A stretch of 64,000 bases of DNA from Lachnospiraceae bacterium (GTDB lineage Bacteria > Bacillota > Clostridia > Lachnospirales > Lachnospiraceae). A program made the position numbers and the translations under genes. Below, in pieces: positions 39,470-49,418 of the stretch (position 1 is its first letter; every line of letters starts with the position of its first letter). The notes beneath the pieces were generated by a model. That model ran no database searches, had not been told where the DNA came from, and worked only from the letters and a program-made list of their open reading frames with translations. The stretch is from the NCBI GenBank assembly GCA_910575255.1, contig CAJTEM010000008.1:104841-168840 (forward strand), in the 5' to 3' direction.

Positions 39470-40807
39470 CTACTCATTGCGTATCGCCGCCAGCGGACTC
39501 AGCCTCATCGCCCGCATGGCAGGGAAAAACCCCGCCACCATTCCTACCAGAATCGCGAACCCCACCGCTGCCAGCGAGAGCCATCCGGGAATCCGGGAGA
39601 TGTCTCCTGCCTGGCCCACCATCATTTCGCCAATGGACTGAAAGCGGTTCATGGCAAACGAGATTCCGTAGCTGAAGGCGATTCCTGCCAGGCCTCCCAG
39701 AAGTCCGATGCACCCGGACTCAATCAGGAACATGTTCCGGATCGCCCCCATGTCACAGCCCAACACCTTGATGACCCCGATCTCCTTGGTTCTCTCATAG
39801 ATCGACATCATCATGGTATTCGCAATGCCAATGGCTGCCACAAACAGCGAGATCGCTCCGATTCCTCCCAGAACCGCCTGAATCATCATGGACTGCTTCT
39901 GGGTCTGCTCCATCCATTCCGAACTGCTGTAGGCCCGAAAGCCCATATCTGTCAGCTGTTCCTGAACCCCGGAAACGTGTTCCATCTCATCTACATTAAC
40001 CACACAGGAGTTATAGACAAAGTACGGGAATGCCTTTCCCTTCTTATTCGTCGGCTGTCCCGGTATGGGGTTCTTGCGGAAGATTCGTTTCAGCTCTGCC
40101 TTCAGCGCATCCAGATCCGCATACACGGAGTAAGCATAGGCTCCGCCGCCCCTGACATCTCCCTCCACCACGCCTGCTGTCTCAATGAGATATTTCTTCG
40201 GTGCTTTGGCGCTGCTGTCGCCCATGGACTGATAGTATTTCTCCATATCAAAGATCACGAACATGGGACGGCCCATAAAGTCCACATCCGGAAGCTCTCC
40301 GGTCTCCCAGAAATCACCTCCCCGGCCATTGCTGAACCACTGAATAACGGAATTGCCATAGATCAGCTTCAGCTCCTTCTCATCCGGATCCGGAAGTGCC
40401 CCCTCACCCAGAGGTATCTCCTTAAGGTATTCCCGCGGCGCCCCGGTCAGGGTTGTGTTGGTGGAGTATTTTCCCTGCATGAAGATCACATCCGTCTCCA
40501 GAAGGGGATATACACTCTTTACATATTGCATATTCTCCATCTCCCGAATCCGATCATCTGTCAGATAATTCGGTTCTGAGTTATCCTCTCCGGCGCCATA
40601 ATAGTAATCTCCCCTTACCTCAATCGCAGTCAGACTTCCGAAGGATTCGATCAGCTCCTGGTTCAGCTCCCGCAGTCCGATCCCCAGCGACATCATTACC
40701 ACGATCGATGCCGTACCGATAACGACACCAAGGACCGTCAATGCGGTCCTCAGCTTTCTTCTTCTCAGATTATTCAAACTCATGGCGAGCAGGTCAACAA
40801 ACCTCAT
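39470..40807 (-). CDS. MacB/FtsX-like ABC transporter permease
   Basis: 445-aa permease of the MacB type: an N-terminal helix after MSLNNLRRRKLRTALTVLGV then VIGTASIVVMMSLGIG, a large outer domain of about 230 residues, and three C-terminal helices ending in FPAMRAMRLSPLAAIRNE, the usual MacB end. The ATPase gene is two genes upstream. Its start overlaps the CARDB-like gene by 4 bp. Such systems pump peptides, lipids or signals by mechanotransmission; the substrate is unknown. Confidence 0.9.
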   Translation of the reverse strand: MRFVDLLAMSLNNLRRRKLRTALTVLGVVIGTASIVVMMSLGIGLRELNQELIESFGSLTAIEVRGDYYYGAGEDNSEPNYLTDDRIREMENMQYVKSVYPLLETDVIFMQGKYSTNTTLTGAPREYLKEIPLGEGALPDPDEKELKLIYGNSVIQWFSNGRGGDFWETGELPDVDFMGRPMFVIFDMEKYYQSMGDSSAKAPKKYLIETAGVVEGDVRGGGAYAYSVYADLDALKAELKRIFRKNPIPGQPTNKKGKAFPYFVYNSCVVNVDEMEHVSGVQEQLTDMGFRAYSSSEWMEQTQKQSMMIQAVLGGIGAISLFVAAIGIANTMMMSIYERTKEIGVIKVLGCDMGAIRNMFLIESGCIGLLGGLAGIAFSYGISFAMNRFQSIGEMMVGQAGDISRIPGWLSLAAVGFAILVGMVAGFFPAMRAMRLSPLAAIRNE

Positions 40808-42660
40808 TCTTCCTCATCCTCGTCCTCATCCGCTTCCAGCGCTGCCTTTTCCCTGCGGCGCTTCACTGCCATCACTACAATCACTGCCGCCAGAATCACG
40901 ATGATGGCCAGGGCTGCCGGCAGAAGTTTCTGCTGATTTAACAGTTCTGACGGAAAGCCGCCCTTCTCCTTTGGCAGCTCGTCCTCCGGGTTCCAGGCCT
41001 CCATCTCACCCATGTCCGACATATCCTCCGTCACAAACAAAGTCAGCTCCTTCTCCTCTGTGAACACATCCCCGCTCTCGTTCTCATAGGAAATGATCAC
41101 CATTACCTTGCCGTCATCCTCCGTGGGGGCCGCACCCATAACCATACAGTCTACATTGCCGGTCTCTCCTGGCTTGATATTGCCCACATAGCTTTCCACA
41201 GGCTGGATCGAATCCGCCTCAAAAGATGCCGTCACGTTATAGAGCATGATCTTTCCTGTATTATTGATTCCAAACATGATATTCGATTCGCTTCCGACCG
41301 TTATCGTATCCGGCATTACCTCAAAGGTGCCGGTACTCAGACGGGCAATCTGCTGCACGGGAATCTCTATTACCAGATCTTCCTTGGCATTTTTATATTC
41401 CGGACTGTCAAATGTGGCTTTTACTGTCAAAGCATAGGAACGCTGTTCCACCCCCGGCCGTGATTTAAGCCGGTAGCGCAGCTCGGTCACTCCGCCCGGC
41501 GGCAGCGAATTCAGCGCCACCGAAGAGGAACCGGACTCTGTGGTAAATACCACACTGTCGGATACCTTTTCCGATTCGATGGAAAACAACAGATTCGAGG
41601 CAGTGATATTCGTGGATGCGTTCTTGATCTGCAAAAGAAGCTCAAACTCATCCCCTGCAATGATCGTTTCCGGGTTCGTAACGAAGGAATCCACAATGAT
41701 TCTCGCCCTCGTACGGTCATTCTCATTGAACTCCCCGTATTCATCCTCTTTGTCCTTGTTATGTACCCGCACAAAGAAGGAGGTCTCAAAGGTCTTCAGC
41801 TCCTCTCCCGTAGAACTGTCCGAGTAATAGATCTTCATGGCAATCGGATAATAGCCGCTGTAGGCATCCTCCCGTATGGCAAAGCTGTAGTTCAGAGGCA
41901 CAGTCTCATCCACGGCAATCTTTTCAAACATGCGGTCGTAATTCACATCATTGATTTCAAACGGAAACTTCTCGGTATCCGCGTCGAGTGTAATGCATGC
42001 CTTTACATTATAGACATTGGCCGGGCTGTTGTTGCGCAGGTTAATCACAAAATTCATCACATTCGGATAAGCTCCGTCCGGTGTGCTCTGCCCCTCACCC
42101 AGAACAAAATCATAGGTCTTATTAGTGTCATCATCATCGTCGTCACTGCCTGTAGACTTCGTGATCCAGACACGCAGGTCAGCCTGCCCGATCTGACTGC
42201 CGTCCTCCTCCATAATCACCACCGGCACCTTGTAGTAGCCTTCCGTGAGATCCCGCCGGACCCTTCCGGTAAGCGAGGCTGTCTTTTTCTCCCCGCTCAG
42301 CTTACCAATGGACTTGGGATTCTCCGTCGTCGGCAATGCCTTGGTCACCTCAAACGGAAAGGAATAGCCGTATTGACGGTCCTCCTCGTCATCATCCCAG
42401 ATCTCCCCGCCGCTGACGTCAAAACCCGCATAAAGATTGCCGTCATAGCTTCCGGAGTTCCTCTCGATCTTAAACGATACCGTCAGATTCTTCCCTGTCT
42501 TTCCATGAGGGATTTTGTCGGAGGAAACGTCCACCTCCGCTGCCCATGCCTCCATCCGCGGCGGAAGCGGAACCGACAGAACCATCGCCATAAAAACTAT
42601 CAGAAGGCGCTTCGCAGCCTCTGCTCTTGCTATCCGTCTTTTCCCTTTAAGCCTCTTCAT
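40804..42660 (-). CDS. Membrane-anchored CARDB/NEW3-type adhesive domain protein of ABC exporter
   Basis: 618-aa protein with a signal sequence (AAKRLLIVFMAMVLSVPLPP, then EAWAAEVD), several Ig-like beta domains of the NEW3/CARDB kind (TVSFKIERNSGSYDGNLYAG; TIIAGDEFELLLQIKNASTN; TVGSESNIMFGINNTGKIML), and one C-terminal membrane helix (LLPAALAIIVILAAVIVVMA) followed by an acidic tail ending EDEDEEE. A run of six Asp lies in a linker near residue 175. Sits between the ATPase (14-bp overlap) and the permease (4-bp overlap), taking the place that an HlyD/MacA adaptor holds in classical MacAB operons. Confidence 0.85.
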   Translation of the reverse strand: MKRLKGKRRIARAEAAKRLLIVFMAMVLSVPLPPRMEAWAAEVDVSSDKIPHGKTGKNLTVSFKIERNSGSYDGNLYAGFDVSGGEIWDDDEEDRQYGYSFPFEVTKALPTTENPKSIGKLSGEKKTASLTGRVRRDLTEGYYKVPVVIMEEDGSQIGQADLRVWITKSTGSDDDDDDTNKTYDFVLGEGQSTPDGAYPNVMNFVINLRNNSPANVYNVKACITLDADTEKFPFEINDVNYDRMFEKIAVDETVPLNYSFAIREDAYSGYYPIAMKIYYSDSSTGEELKTFETSFFVRVHNKDKEDEYGEFNENDRTRARIIVDSFVTNPETIIAGDEFELLLQIKNASTNITASNLLFSIESEKVSDSVVFTTESGSSSVALNSLPPGGVTELRYRLKSRPGVEQRSYALTVKATFDSPEYKNAKEDLVIEIPVQQIARLSTGTFEVMPDTITVGSESNIMFGINNTGKIMLYNVTASFEADSIQPVESYVGNIKPGETGNVDCMVMGAAPTEDDGKVMVIISYENESGDVFTEEKELTLFVTEDMSDMGEMEAWNPEDELPKEKGGFPSELLNQQKLLPAALAIIVILAAVIVVMAVKRRREKAALEADEDEDEEE

Positions 42661-43489
42661 GATGCTGCTCCTCTATCTTTAAAATCTTTCCATCCACAAT
42701 ATGAAATTGCCGATCCGCATAGGTAGCCAGATGATTGTCATGGGTAACCATCACCAGGGTCTGATTCTGCTCCCGCACGATCCGGCGCATCAGTGCCAGT
42801 ACCTCCATGGTCGTCTTGGAATCCAGATTCCCTGTGGGCTCGTCTGCAAATATAATCTTCGGCTTCACCACCAAAGCCCGGGCAATCCCCACCCGCTGCT
42901 GCTGTCCGCCGGACATCTCATTAGCCATATGCTTCATCTGTTTCTCCAGTCCCACCAGCTTTAAATACTTCTTCGCCTTCTCGTTGCGGATCTTCCTCGG
43001 CACTCCCCGGAAGGACAAGGGCAACGCCACATTCTCGATGGCATTCAGGGTCTGCAAAAGATTATAGGACTGAAAGATAAAGCCTACATTGTCCCGTCTG
43101 AAGCCCACCAGCTGGTTCTCATTCATCCGCTCCATGTGCTTCCCGGCGATTACGATCTCGCCCCTGGAAGGCTTCTCCAAACCGGCCAGCATATTTAAAA
43201 GCGTGGACTTTCCGGATCCGGACGGTCCCACTATGGCGCAGAATTCTCCCTTATACATGGTAAAATCAACACCGTTCAATGCGTAGACCTTGTTCTTACC
43301 GACTTTATAGATTTTATACAGGTTCTTCACCCGGATAATGGGCACCCGCTTTTCCTGTGTTGCTTCCTGCCCTGGCAGGCTCTTCTCTGACACTTTCCTC
43401 CCGGATCCTGCTTCTGGTCCGGCCCCTTTTGTACACTCTTTTTTTTCGGCCGGATCCTCTCTCGTCAAATCTCCACTCAGAAGCCGCAT
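42647..43489 (-). CDS. MacB/LolD-type ABC transporter ATP-binding protein
   Basis: 280-aa ATPase. Walker [17 protein letters not shown]-loop [15 protein letters not shown], signature [15 protein letters not shown] (M in place of L), Walker [17 protein letters not shown], and the H-loop [10 protein letters not shown]. The first 45 residues are a charged extension absent from most LolD-type proteins. AGGAGAGG precedes the ATG. First gene of the ATPase/CARDB protein/permease operon. Confidence 0.95.
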   Translation of the reverse strand: MRLLSGDLTREDPAEKKECTKGAGPEAGSGRKVSEKSLPGQEATQEKRVPIIRVKNLYKIYKVGKNKVYALNGVDFTMYKGEFCAIVGPSGSGKSTLLNMLAGLEKPSRGEIVIAGKHMERMNENQLVGFRRDNVGFIFQSYNLLQTLNAIENVALPLSFRGVPRKIRNEKAKKYLKLVGLEKQMKHMANEMSGGQQQRVGIARALVVKPKIIFADEPTGNLDSKTTMEVLALMRRIVREQNQTLVMVTHDNHLATYADRQFHIVDGKILKIEEQHHEEA

Positions 43490-43599
43490 ATTCCTCTCCT
43501 GCCTCCCCTTCCCATGTGTCCATTATACACTATTTTCTTTCCCGATAAAGTTCTATTTTCTTAAATATTCATTACGAGTGAAGTTTTTCAAAAATCCGC

Positions 43600-43628
43600 T
43601 GGCAATTCTTAAGAAAATCCGCTATAAT
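43600..43628 (+). promoter_or_regulatory. Probable pyrBI promoter
   Basis: TATAAT at 43623-43628 with a poor -35 (TGGCAA at 43600-43605, 17-bp spacer), 43 bp ahead of the pyrB start codon. The leader is too short for a classical pyr attenuator. Confidence 0.5.
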
Positions 43629-43671
43629 AGCTTTCGAACACATTAACAAGTGCACCCAAAGGAGATTCACT

Positions 43672-44595
43672 ATGAGACACATGTTAAACCCATTGGATTT
43701 TTCTGTGAAGGAGATCGATGCGCTATTGTCATTGGCTTCCGATATCGAACACAATCCTCCCAAATATGCCCATGTATGTGACGGCAAAAAATTAGCGACA
43801 TTATTTTATGAACCAAGTACCCGTACCCGGCTAAGCTTTGAATCTGCAATGTTGAGCTTAGGTGGCAGTGTACTTGGTTTTTCTTCGGCCGATTCCAGCT
43901 CCGCAGCCAAGGGCGAGAGTGTTTCCGACACCATCCGCGCTATTTCCTGCTATGCGGATATCGCCGCCATGCGCCATCCAAAAGAAGGCTCCGCGCTGGT
44001 AGCTTCTTTAGCTTCCTCCATTCCGGTGATCAATGCCGGAGACGGCGGCCATCAGCATCCGACCCAGACCCTGACCGACTTAATGACCATCCGCTCTCTG
44101 ACCGGACGTCTGGGACATATGACGGTCGGCCTCTGCGGTGACCTGAAATTCGGGCGTACCGTCCATTCCCTGATCAATGCCATGGTCCGCTATCCGGATA
44201 CCCGCTTTGTGCTGATCGCTCCGGATGAGCTTCGGATCCCCAGCTATATCCGGGAAGACGTGCTAAAAGCCAACCATATCGAATTCAAAGAGGTGAACAA
44301 TCTGGATGAGGCTATGCCGGATCTGGACATTCTATATATGACCCGTGTACAGAAGGAACGGTTCTTCAATGAAGAGGATTATATCCGCCTCAAGGACTGC
44401 TACATTCTGGACAAGAAGAAAATGAAGCTTGCCAGGGAAGATATGTATGTGCTGCATCCTCTTCCCAGAGTCAATGAGATCTCCACGGAGGTTGACAGCG
44501 ATCCCAGGGCAGCCTATTTTAAGCAGGTGCAATACGGCGTCTATGTGCGGATGGCACTGATCATGACATTACTGGAGGTGGAAAAGCCATGCTGA
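43672..44595 (+). CDS. pyrB: Aspartate carbamoyltransferase catalytic subunit
   Basis: 307-aa enzyme of pyrimidine synthesis, joining carbamoyl phosphate and aspartate. Motifs are [20 protein letters not shown] (carbamoyl phosphate site), [20 protein letters not shown], the [12 protein letters not shown] loop and HPLPRVNEI near the end. AAAGGAG precedes the ATG. Overlaps pyrI by 7 bp, so both subunits are made together and probably form an allosteric holoenzyme. Confidence 0.97.
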   Translation: MRHMLNPLDFSVKEIDALLSLASDIEHNPPKYAHVCDGKKLATLFYEPSTRTRLSFESAMLSLGGSVLGFSSADSSSAAKGESVSDTIRAISCYADIAAMRHPKEGSALVASLASSIPVINAGDGGHQHPTQTLTDLMTIRSLTGRLGHMTVGLCGDLKFGRTVHSLINAMVRYPDTRFVLIAPDELRIPSYIREDVLKANHIEFKEVNNLDEAMPDLDILYMTRVQKERFFNEEDYIRLKDCYILDKKKMKLAREDMYVLHPLPRVNEISTEVDSDPRAAYFKQVQYGVYVRMALIMTLLEVEKPC

Positions 44596-45014
44596 ATATC
44601 AGCGGATTGAGCGAAGGAATCGTACTGGACCATATCGAGGCAGGCAAGAGCCTGGATATCTACTATCATCTGGGGCTGGACAAGCTGGAATGTCAGGTCG
44701 CAATCATTAAAAACGCCCGCAGCAGCAAGATGGGACGCAAGGATATCATCAAAATCGAAGGCGGGCTGGACAAGCTGGACCTTCAGATTCTGGGATATAT
44801 TGATCACAATATCACCGTCAATATCATCCAGGACAATAAGATCGTGGAGAAAAAGACATTAAAGCTCCCCCGGAAAATCACGAATGTGATCAAATGCAGG
44901 AATCCCCGCTGCATTACCTCCATCGAACAGGAACTGCCTCACGTATTCTATCTGGCAGACGAACACTCTGAAATCTACCGGTGCATTTACTGCGAGGAAA
45001 AGTACGGAAAGTAA
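44589..45014 (+). CDS. pyrI: Aspartate carbamoyltransferase regulatory subunit
   Basis: 141-aa regulatory chain that binds nucleotide effectors (N-terminal domain; [20 protein letters not shown]) and zinc (C-terminal Cys4: CRNPRC at about 109-114 and [10 protein letters not shown] at the end). Length is slightly shorter than the E. coli chain. Found in only part of the Firmicutes; it indicates feedback control of the pathway. Confidence 0.95.
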   Translation: MLNISGLSEGIVLDHIEAGKSLDIYYHLGLDKLECQVAIIKNARSSKMGRKDIIKIEGGLDKLDLQILGYIDHNITVNIIQDNKIVEKKTLKLPRKITNVIKCRNPRCITSIEQELPHVFYLADEHSEIYRCIYCEEKYGK

Positions 45015-45029
45015 ACGCACAAAGCAGGA

Positions 45030-45074
45030 AAACCCCTGCAGCCTTTTTCCCTTCTGGCTGTCAGGGGCTTTGTC
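45030..45074. terminator. Two-way terminator between pyrI and the CarD gene
   Basis: ACCCCTGCAGCC pairs with GGCTGTCAGGGGC (45032-45043 and 45056-45068), with a T-rich side on the minus strand (GGGGTTTTCC) and CTTTGTCTGTT on the plus strand. Confidence 0.65.
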
Positions 45075-45079
45075 TGTTA

Positions 45080-45601
45080 TCATACCTGATCTGCTTCTTC
45101 CCGCCTTCTCACCCGTTCTCCGATATACGCCTCCATCCTGGCTTTGGGAATCCCCAGAGGAATCTCCAGCTCCGTGTAGAGATAATCCTCTGCCATCCGC
45201 AGGTATTTCTCATCGGTAGAGGTGATTCTCTTGCCCTGAGCGCTCCGCGCCCTTTTCCGAAGATAAAGTGTCTTGATGATCTTGATCCACTCCTTGCAGT
45301 CGCAGGATTTCATACATTCCTTGTACTGTGCCTCCCGCAGCTTCTCATTCGCTATCCAGAGTTCCTCAATCTCAGGAATCTCATCAATCAGCTTCGACGC
45401 CTCCTCAGGTGTCAGCACCGGGCGCATATGGGTCTTTTCATTATCCACCGGGGTAAAGATCTTCCCGCCCTTCTGAGCGGAAGGATTCAGAACATAAAAC
45501 AGACGATCCCTGGGAACCCCCTTCATATCCATTGTTATAATATCCTCCACCTGACACACACCCGAATTCCCGTATACAATATAGGATCCTTTTTCAAACA
45601 T
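45080..45601 (-). CDS. CarD-family transcriptional regulator
   Basis: 173-aa protein whose N-terminal CarD/TRCF RNA polymerase interaction domain begins MFEKGSYIVYGNSGVCQVED. A helical C-terminus follows (YLRKRARSAQGKRITSTDEK, then YLRMAEDYLYTELEIPLGIP). Such proteins bind the beta subunit of RNA polymerase and stabilise open promoter complexes. The start at 45601 fits the family; the 24 codons further upstream do not. AGGAAAGG lies ahead. Monocistronic. Confidence 0.88.
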   Translation of the reverse strand: MFEKGSYIVYGNSGVCQVEDIITMDMKGVPRDRLFYVLNPSAQKGGKIFTPVDNEKTHMRPVLTPEEASKLIDEIPEIEELWIANEKLREAQYKECMKSCDCKEWIKIIKTLYLRKRARSAQGKRITSTDEKYLRMAEDYLYTELEIPLGIPKARMEAYIGERVRRREEADQV

Positions 45602-45752
45602 CCGGCACCTTTCCTTTCTGCAAAACACGAACACAACCTCAAAGTTCCCATTCCATTTTATCAGAAAAGACACTGGAATTTCTAATGATATTTTTCTGAT
45701 TTACTGTTTTTGTAAATATTGCCCTCGATACAGGGAACGGTTTTTGTGCATA

Positions 45753-46409
45753 TTATCCAGCGATTTCAAGGATCTGCAAAAGCGCCTCCGGATTCTCCAC
45801 CAGCTCGTCCGCTCCTGCTCTTGTGAGTTCTTCCCGCGAGCCATATCCATAAAGTACACCGATTACTTCCAGCCCGTTTTCCTTAGCTCCATAGACATCG
45901 TGCTCCCGATCTCCTACCATCACGGCCTGCGCCGCCTCATCCACCCCGCAGGCCTTCAGCACATAACGTATGACATCGCCCTTTTTCACCCTGCTGTCAT
46001 CCAACGTCGCACCGCCGATATAAGTAAAATACGAATCCAGCCGAAAATGCTTCATCACCCGGACAGCCGCTGTCTCTGGCTTGGACGTGGCCAGCAAAAG
46101 CAAAAACCCCTGCTCCTTCAGACCCTCCAGCATTTTTTCAACGCCCGGATACACCCGGTTCTCAAAAATACCCTTCCTGTCAAAATATTCCCGGTATACG
46201 TTCACTCCCTCCAACGCTTTCTCCTCGGAAAACCCGCAGTACTTCATCAGACTCTCCTTCAGCGGCGGTCCCAGCCATGCCTGGAACTCGCTTCTGTCCC
46301 TGAGCCCGATCTCATAATGGCGCAGCATATACTCAATCGAATGGATAATGCCTTCCCGGGAATCTGTCAGTGTTCCGTCCAGATCAAATAATATATATTT
46401 CTTTTTCAT
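45753..46409 (-). CDS. HAD-superfamily phosphatase (phosphoglycolate phosphatase-like)
   Basis: 218-aa HAD hydrolase. Motif I is LFDLDGTLTDSREG, motif II LLATSKPETA, motif III includes RVKKGDVIRYVL, and motif IV VMVGDREHDVYGAKENGLEV. It has the small helical cap of subclass I. Closest by pattern to Gph/PGP-type phosphatases that repair or recycle phosphoglycolate or remove small phosphates; the substrate is unproven. GGGAG precedes the ATG. Confidence 0.85.
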   Translation of the reverse strand: MKKKYILFDLDGTLTDSREGIIHSIEYMLRHYEIGLRDRSEFQAWLGPPLKESLMKYCGFSEEKALEGVNVYREYFDRKGIFENRVYPGVEKMLEGLKEQGFLLLLATSKPETAAVRVMKHFRLDSYFTYIGGATLDDSRVKKGDVIRYVLKACGVDEAAQAVMVGDREHDVYGAKENGLEVIGVLYGYGSREELTRAGADELVENPEALLQILEIAG

Positions 46410-46461
46410 CGTTACTCCCGTCCCCCCTGTTCATTGCCTGCAAAATTCTGTATAAAAGACG

Positions 46462-46491
46462 AAGCCGGAAACTGCAAAGTTCCCGGCTTTT
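46462..46491 (-). terminator. Intrinsic terminator after pckA
   Basis: On the minus strand AAGCCGGGAACTTTGCAGTTTCCGGCTT forms a stem (written in two halves, AAGCCGGGAAC and GTTTCCGGCTT), followed by CGTCTTTTA. It lies about 100 bp past the pckA stop. Confidence 0.7.
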
Positions 46492-46589
46492 GCCTCATCA
46501 AAGCATTGTCTCAGAATTCTGACAATACCTTTTTCTTTTCAGTCAATAGCCCGCTGCAAACGCGGTATCTGGCCCATGACCTGCAAAAA

Positions 46590-48287
46590 TCAGCCTAACT
46601 CCTCCACAACCTTCTGGATAGCAGCCAAAGCATCATCCGGCAGCTTGTCGTAGCCTTCTTTTGCTACTGCGAACTGCTTGATCTCATTCACACGGTCATT
46701 CATGCGTGCCTTGAGCTGGCCTACATAATCCGCATCATTCATATCCGGCACAAAGCCTTCCCAATCCAGGATCTCAATATCAGAGAACGGACCCCATTTG
46801 TGGAACTCGGCCTTGCCCTCTACGATCGCCTCCAGAATGCCCAGAGTATCGGCCGGTTTTACCTTTTTGCCCATGAAGTCGCCGGTATTGACGATATAGC
46901 AGTCTACATTCTTCTCCTCAACCAGCTTTTTAAACTTCTCATAGTCATTGGCCAGCGGATAGGTACGGAACGGGTTCGCATAGGGAACCACTACCAGCTT
47001 ATTGGGATCTACACCGGGAGCCAGACGCTCTGCGGAAGAACGCTTGGTCGCCAGGGTTGCACCCATAACAGAAGCCAGGGAAGCGCCTTTGAGCTTCACT
47101 ACCGGCGGGATGGTCGGGTCTTTCATGATCCAGAAAATCGCGTTCACCGGAGCGTCAATCTTATCCACCCGGTTCGGAGACCACAGCTTGGACTTGATGG
47201 CACGACCGTTGCCGTTGCGGATATCCTCGGTTACCAGCTGCAGCTTGCCCTCATCATCCAGAGTAGCGGAGCAGTTTTGAGCAGTCAGCAGGAACTTATT
47301 GTCATCGCAGCCGGTCGGATAGTCTGCAGTCTTATCAAAATAGGTTGGCTCCAGAGCGATGGAAGCGCAGGTATCCGTGTTGATAACAAACGCATCGTCG
47401 TGAAGAACCTTGATCTCATATTTGCCGCCATGCTTGGCATGTGTCAGAGTGGACTTGCCGGAGCCGGACAGACCATATACGGATGCCACATATTTACTGC
47501 CGTCAGCCAGCAGATATTCCTTCTGGCCGCCGTGGCAGGAAGCATAGCCGTTGCGGTTAGCAATGGCCCATGCCATGGTCAGGGTTCCCTTCTTGTGCTC
47601 ACCGAAGTATCTCATACCCAGAATGCAGGCACAGTTCGTCTCGGTGTTAAAGTAGCACAGAGTCTTCTTCTGCGGATCCGACAGGCAGTCCAAGGATACG
47701 TTGGGACGGTCAGAGCCGGTCCACTGCGGATCCGAGAAAATATAGATGTCCGCTTCCTTGCCGTCGCCTACCGGCTTGGAATTCTTATACATCTTGACAT
47801 ATTCATCAGACATATACTGGAAGTTTAACATCCAGTTGTACATGATATTCTCTTCGCCCTCCGGAAGCAGCAGATGAGCCTTCACCATGAACTCCGGATC
47901 CAGGCCTACGAACACCTCTGCATGGTACATGGTTTTCCAGCGGGACTCATATACAGCGTCCATGGCAACAATGTCCAGAGCATTGCAGTCCACCCCGGGT
48001 TCTCCGGCAATCCGGCGGGCAGTCGCATAACGTCCGGTGATCGCACCGTCATTAAACAAAAGTACCTTGGCATCCTTCTCCAGACCAAACTCCTCACCTC
48101 TGTAAACCGGCATATCGGTCACGATCGTCCCCGGAGAATTCTTAGCCAGCTCATAAGCTTCCTTCAGGGTATTTACCTTTACTACATTATTGCCGTAAAA
48201 AGCAGCTTCGATGATGGATCTTGTCTTGGAAAAACCAGTCTTTCCTTTCCCGATCTCACTGATTGGGTAATACGCTTTTGTTGCCAT
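46590..48287 (-). CDS. pckA: Phosphoenolpyruvate carboxykinase (ATP type)
   Basis: 565-aa kinase that interconverts oxaloacetate plus ATP with PEP, CO2 and ADP; in gut fermenters it often runs in the carboxylating direction. Key sites: YRGEEFGLEKDAKVLLFNDG, ITGRYATARRI, the P-loop [20 protein letters not shown], and the metal site VLHDDAFVINTD. The usual loop is GLSGTGKTT; here it is GLSGSGKST, and the protein is about 30 residues longer than the E. coli enzyme, so it belongs to a side branch. AAGGAGGAA precedes the ATG, with a good promoter at 48334-48362. Confidence 0.93.
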   Translation of the reverse strand: MATKAYYPISEIGKGKTGFSKTRSIIEAAFYGNNVVKVNTLKEAYELAKNSPGTIVTDMPVYRGEEFGLEKDAKVLLFNDGAITGRYATARRIAGEPGVDCNALDIVAMDAVYESRWKTMYHAEVFVGLDPEFMVKAHLLLPEGEENIMYNWMLNFQYMSDEYVKMYKNSKPVGDGKEADIYIFSDPQWTGSDRPNVSLDCLSDPQKKTLCYFNTETNCACILGMRYFGEHKKGTLTMAWAIANRNGYASCHGGQKEYLLADGSKYVASVYGLSGSGKSTLTHAKHGGKYEIKVLHDDAFVINTDTCASIALEPTYFDKTADYPTGCDDNKFLLTAQNCSATLDDEGKLQLVTEDIRNGNGRAIKSKLWSPNRVDKIDAPVNAIFWIMKDPTIPPVVKLKGASLASVMGATLATKRSSAERLAPGVDPNKLVVVPYANPFRTYPLANDYEKFKKLVEEKNVDCYIVNTGDFMGKKVKPADTLGILEAIVEGKAEFHKWGPFSDIEILDWEGFVPDMNDADYVGQLKARMNDRVNEIKQFAVAKEGYDKLPDDALAAIQKVVEELG

Positions 48288-48333
48288 TACACTTCCTCCT
48301 TAATCTAAACTTCGTAAATCGAAATTTGCCTTT

Positions 48334-48362
48334 ATTATCTCACTTTGTGAATTAAAAGTCAA
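48334..48362 (-). promoter_or_regulatory. Promoter of pckA
   Basis: On the minus strand TTGACT (48357-48362), a 17-bp spacer, GATAAT (48334-48339), 46 bp ahead of the start codon. Confidence 0.8.
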
Positions 48363-48402
48363 TATGAGAATAAGGAGAAATTTCAAAAAAGAAATACCAA
48401 AA

Positions 48403-49299
48403 TCACTTAAAAAACTCATGCCGGTCATGCTGAAACAGATAAGTCAGGCTATTGTCAAACCAGCTCACATTTCCGGCCCGGGAACGCCGGCGATTCATAA
48501 AATACAACGCTCCCTGCGAATAATCCTCCCCCGCCAGCGCCCGATCCACTGCCTCCACGGTCTGCGGTGTCACGGTGCAGCTATTTAAGGATCCGTCACT
48601 GACCGGAGAAAACTGCGATTTCTGATACACAACTCCTGTGATGGTATCCGGAAATTCCTCGCTTTTTACCCGGTTAATCACCACATTGGCTACCAGAATC
48701 CTTCCCCTGATGTCGCAGATTCCTGCTTCCGCCTCAACGATCCTCTGCAAAACCTCGTAATCCTTCTGAGAACAGGAAATCCCTGCCGAGACCTGTCTGG
48801 CTCCCTCCTCCTGGCTTTTTCCCTCAGGATCCTCCGGCTTCACACCGGGACCGCCCTCACTGGCCGGCTTCTCCTCTTTCTTCTGTTTACCGGCCTCCAC
48901 TACCCTGAAAGCCTCTTCTGTCTGCTGCAGCATTTCTTTTGCTTTCTCTATATCCTCCTGGCGCTGTTGCCTGGCCTTCTGCCTGGCAGATATCCCTTCC
49001 GCCACAGTGATGCCCGCCAGCTCCTGTCCTTCTTTCATAATCTCCGAGGGATGTCCCCGAAACGCAGTTTCCGCTTTTTCCTCCTCCGGTATCACGGAAG
49101 CGGTTTCTGCATATACCGTCAGCGCTGTCCTTCCCTCTCCGTCCAGCCTTGCAAAAAGAATTGTCAGTGCCGCAGACAGGACCGCCCCTGCCGCCAGAAG
49201 AACAAAATACCGGCAAAGGATCCCCGTAAACCGGCCTGCCCTTGCAAATCCCCTTTTCCCCAGCCTGCAGATTCCATAAAAAAACGAATTCCATGTCAT
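48403..49299 (-). CDS. SleB-type cell wall hydrolase
   Basis: 298-aa protein with a membrane helix near the N-terminus (YFVLLAAGAVLSAALTILFA), a charged coiled-coil linker (ARQKARQQRQEDIEKAKEML) and a C-terminal hydrolase_2 (SleB/CwlJ) domain: LQRIVEAEAGICDIRGRILV, ANVVINRVKSEEFP, FSPVSDGS and ALYFMNRR. SleB enzymes are lytic transglycosylases acting on spore cortex peptidoglycan; the membrane anchor suggests vegetative or forespore use. AGAGG precedes the ATG. Confidence 0.9.
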   Translation of the reverse strand: MTWNSFFYGICRLGKRGFARAGRFTGILCRYFVLLAAGAVLSAALTILFARLDGEGRTALTVYAETASVIPEEEKAETAFRGHPSEIMKEGQELAGITVAEGISARQKARQQRQEDIEKAKEMLQQTEEAFRVVEAGKQKKEEKPASEGGPGVKPEDPEGKSQEEGARQVSAGISCSQKDYEVLQRIVEAEAGICDIRGRILVANVVINRVKSEEFPDTITGVVYQKSQFSPVSDGSLNSCTVTPQTVEAVDRALAGEDYSQGALYFMNRRRSRAGNVSWFDNSLTYLFQHDRHEFFK

Positions 49300-49418
49300 G
49301 ACTTACACCTCTTTTCTTAGTCAAACCATACAAATCATCATTTCCCAAATTCAATGCAATATTTTGTCGAAAGTGGGGAATTAATCCAAAAATAATTCAT
49401 TTTCTTGGTTCGTCCGCT
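49300..49418 (-). other. Leader of sleB
   Basis: AT-rich untranslated region between the promoter at 49419-49448 and the sleB start; no riboswitch or ORF recognised. Confidence 0.4.
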
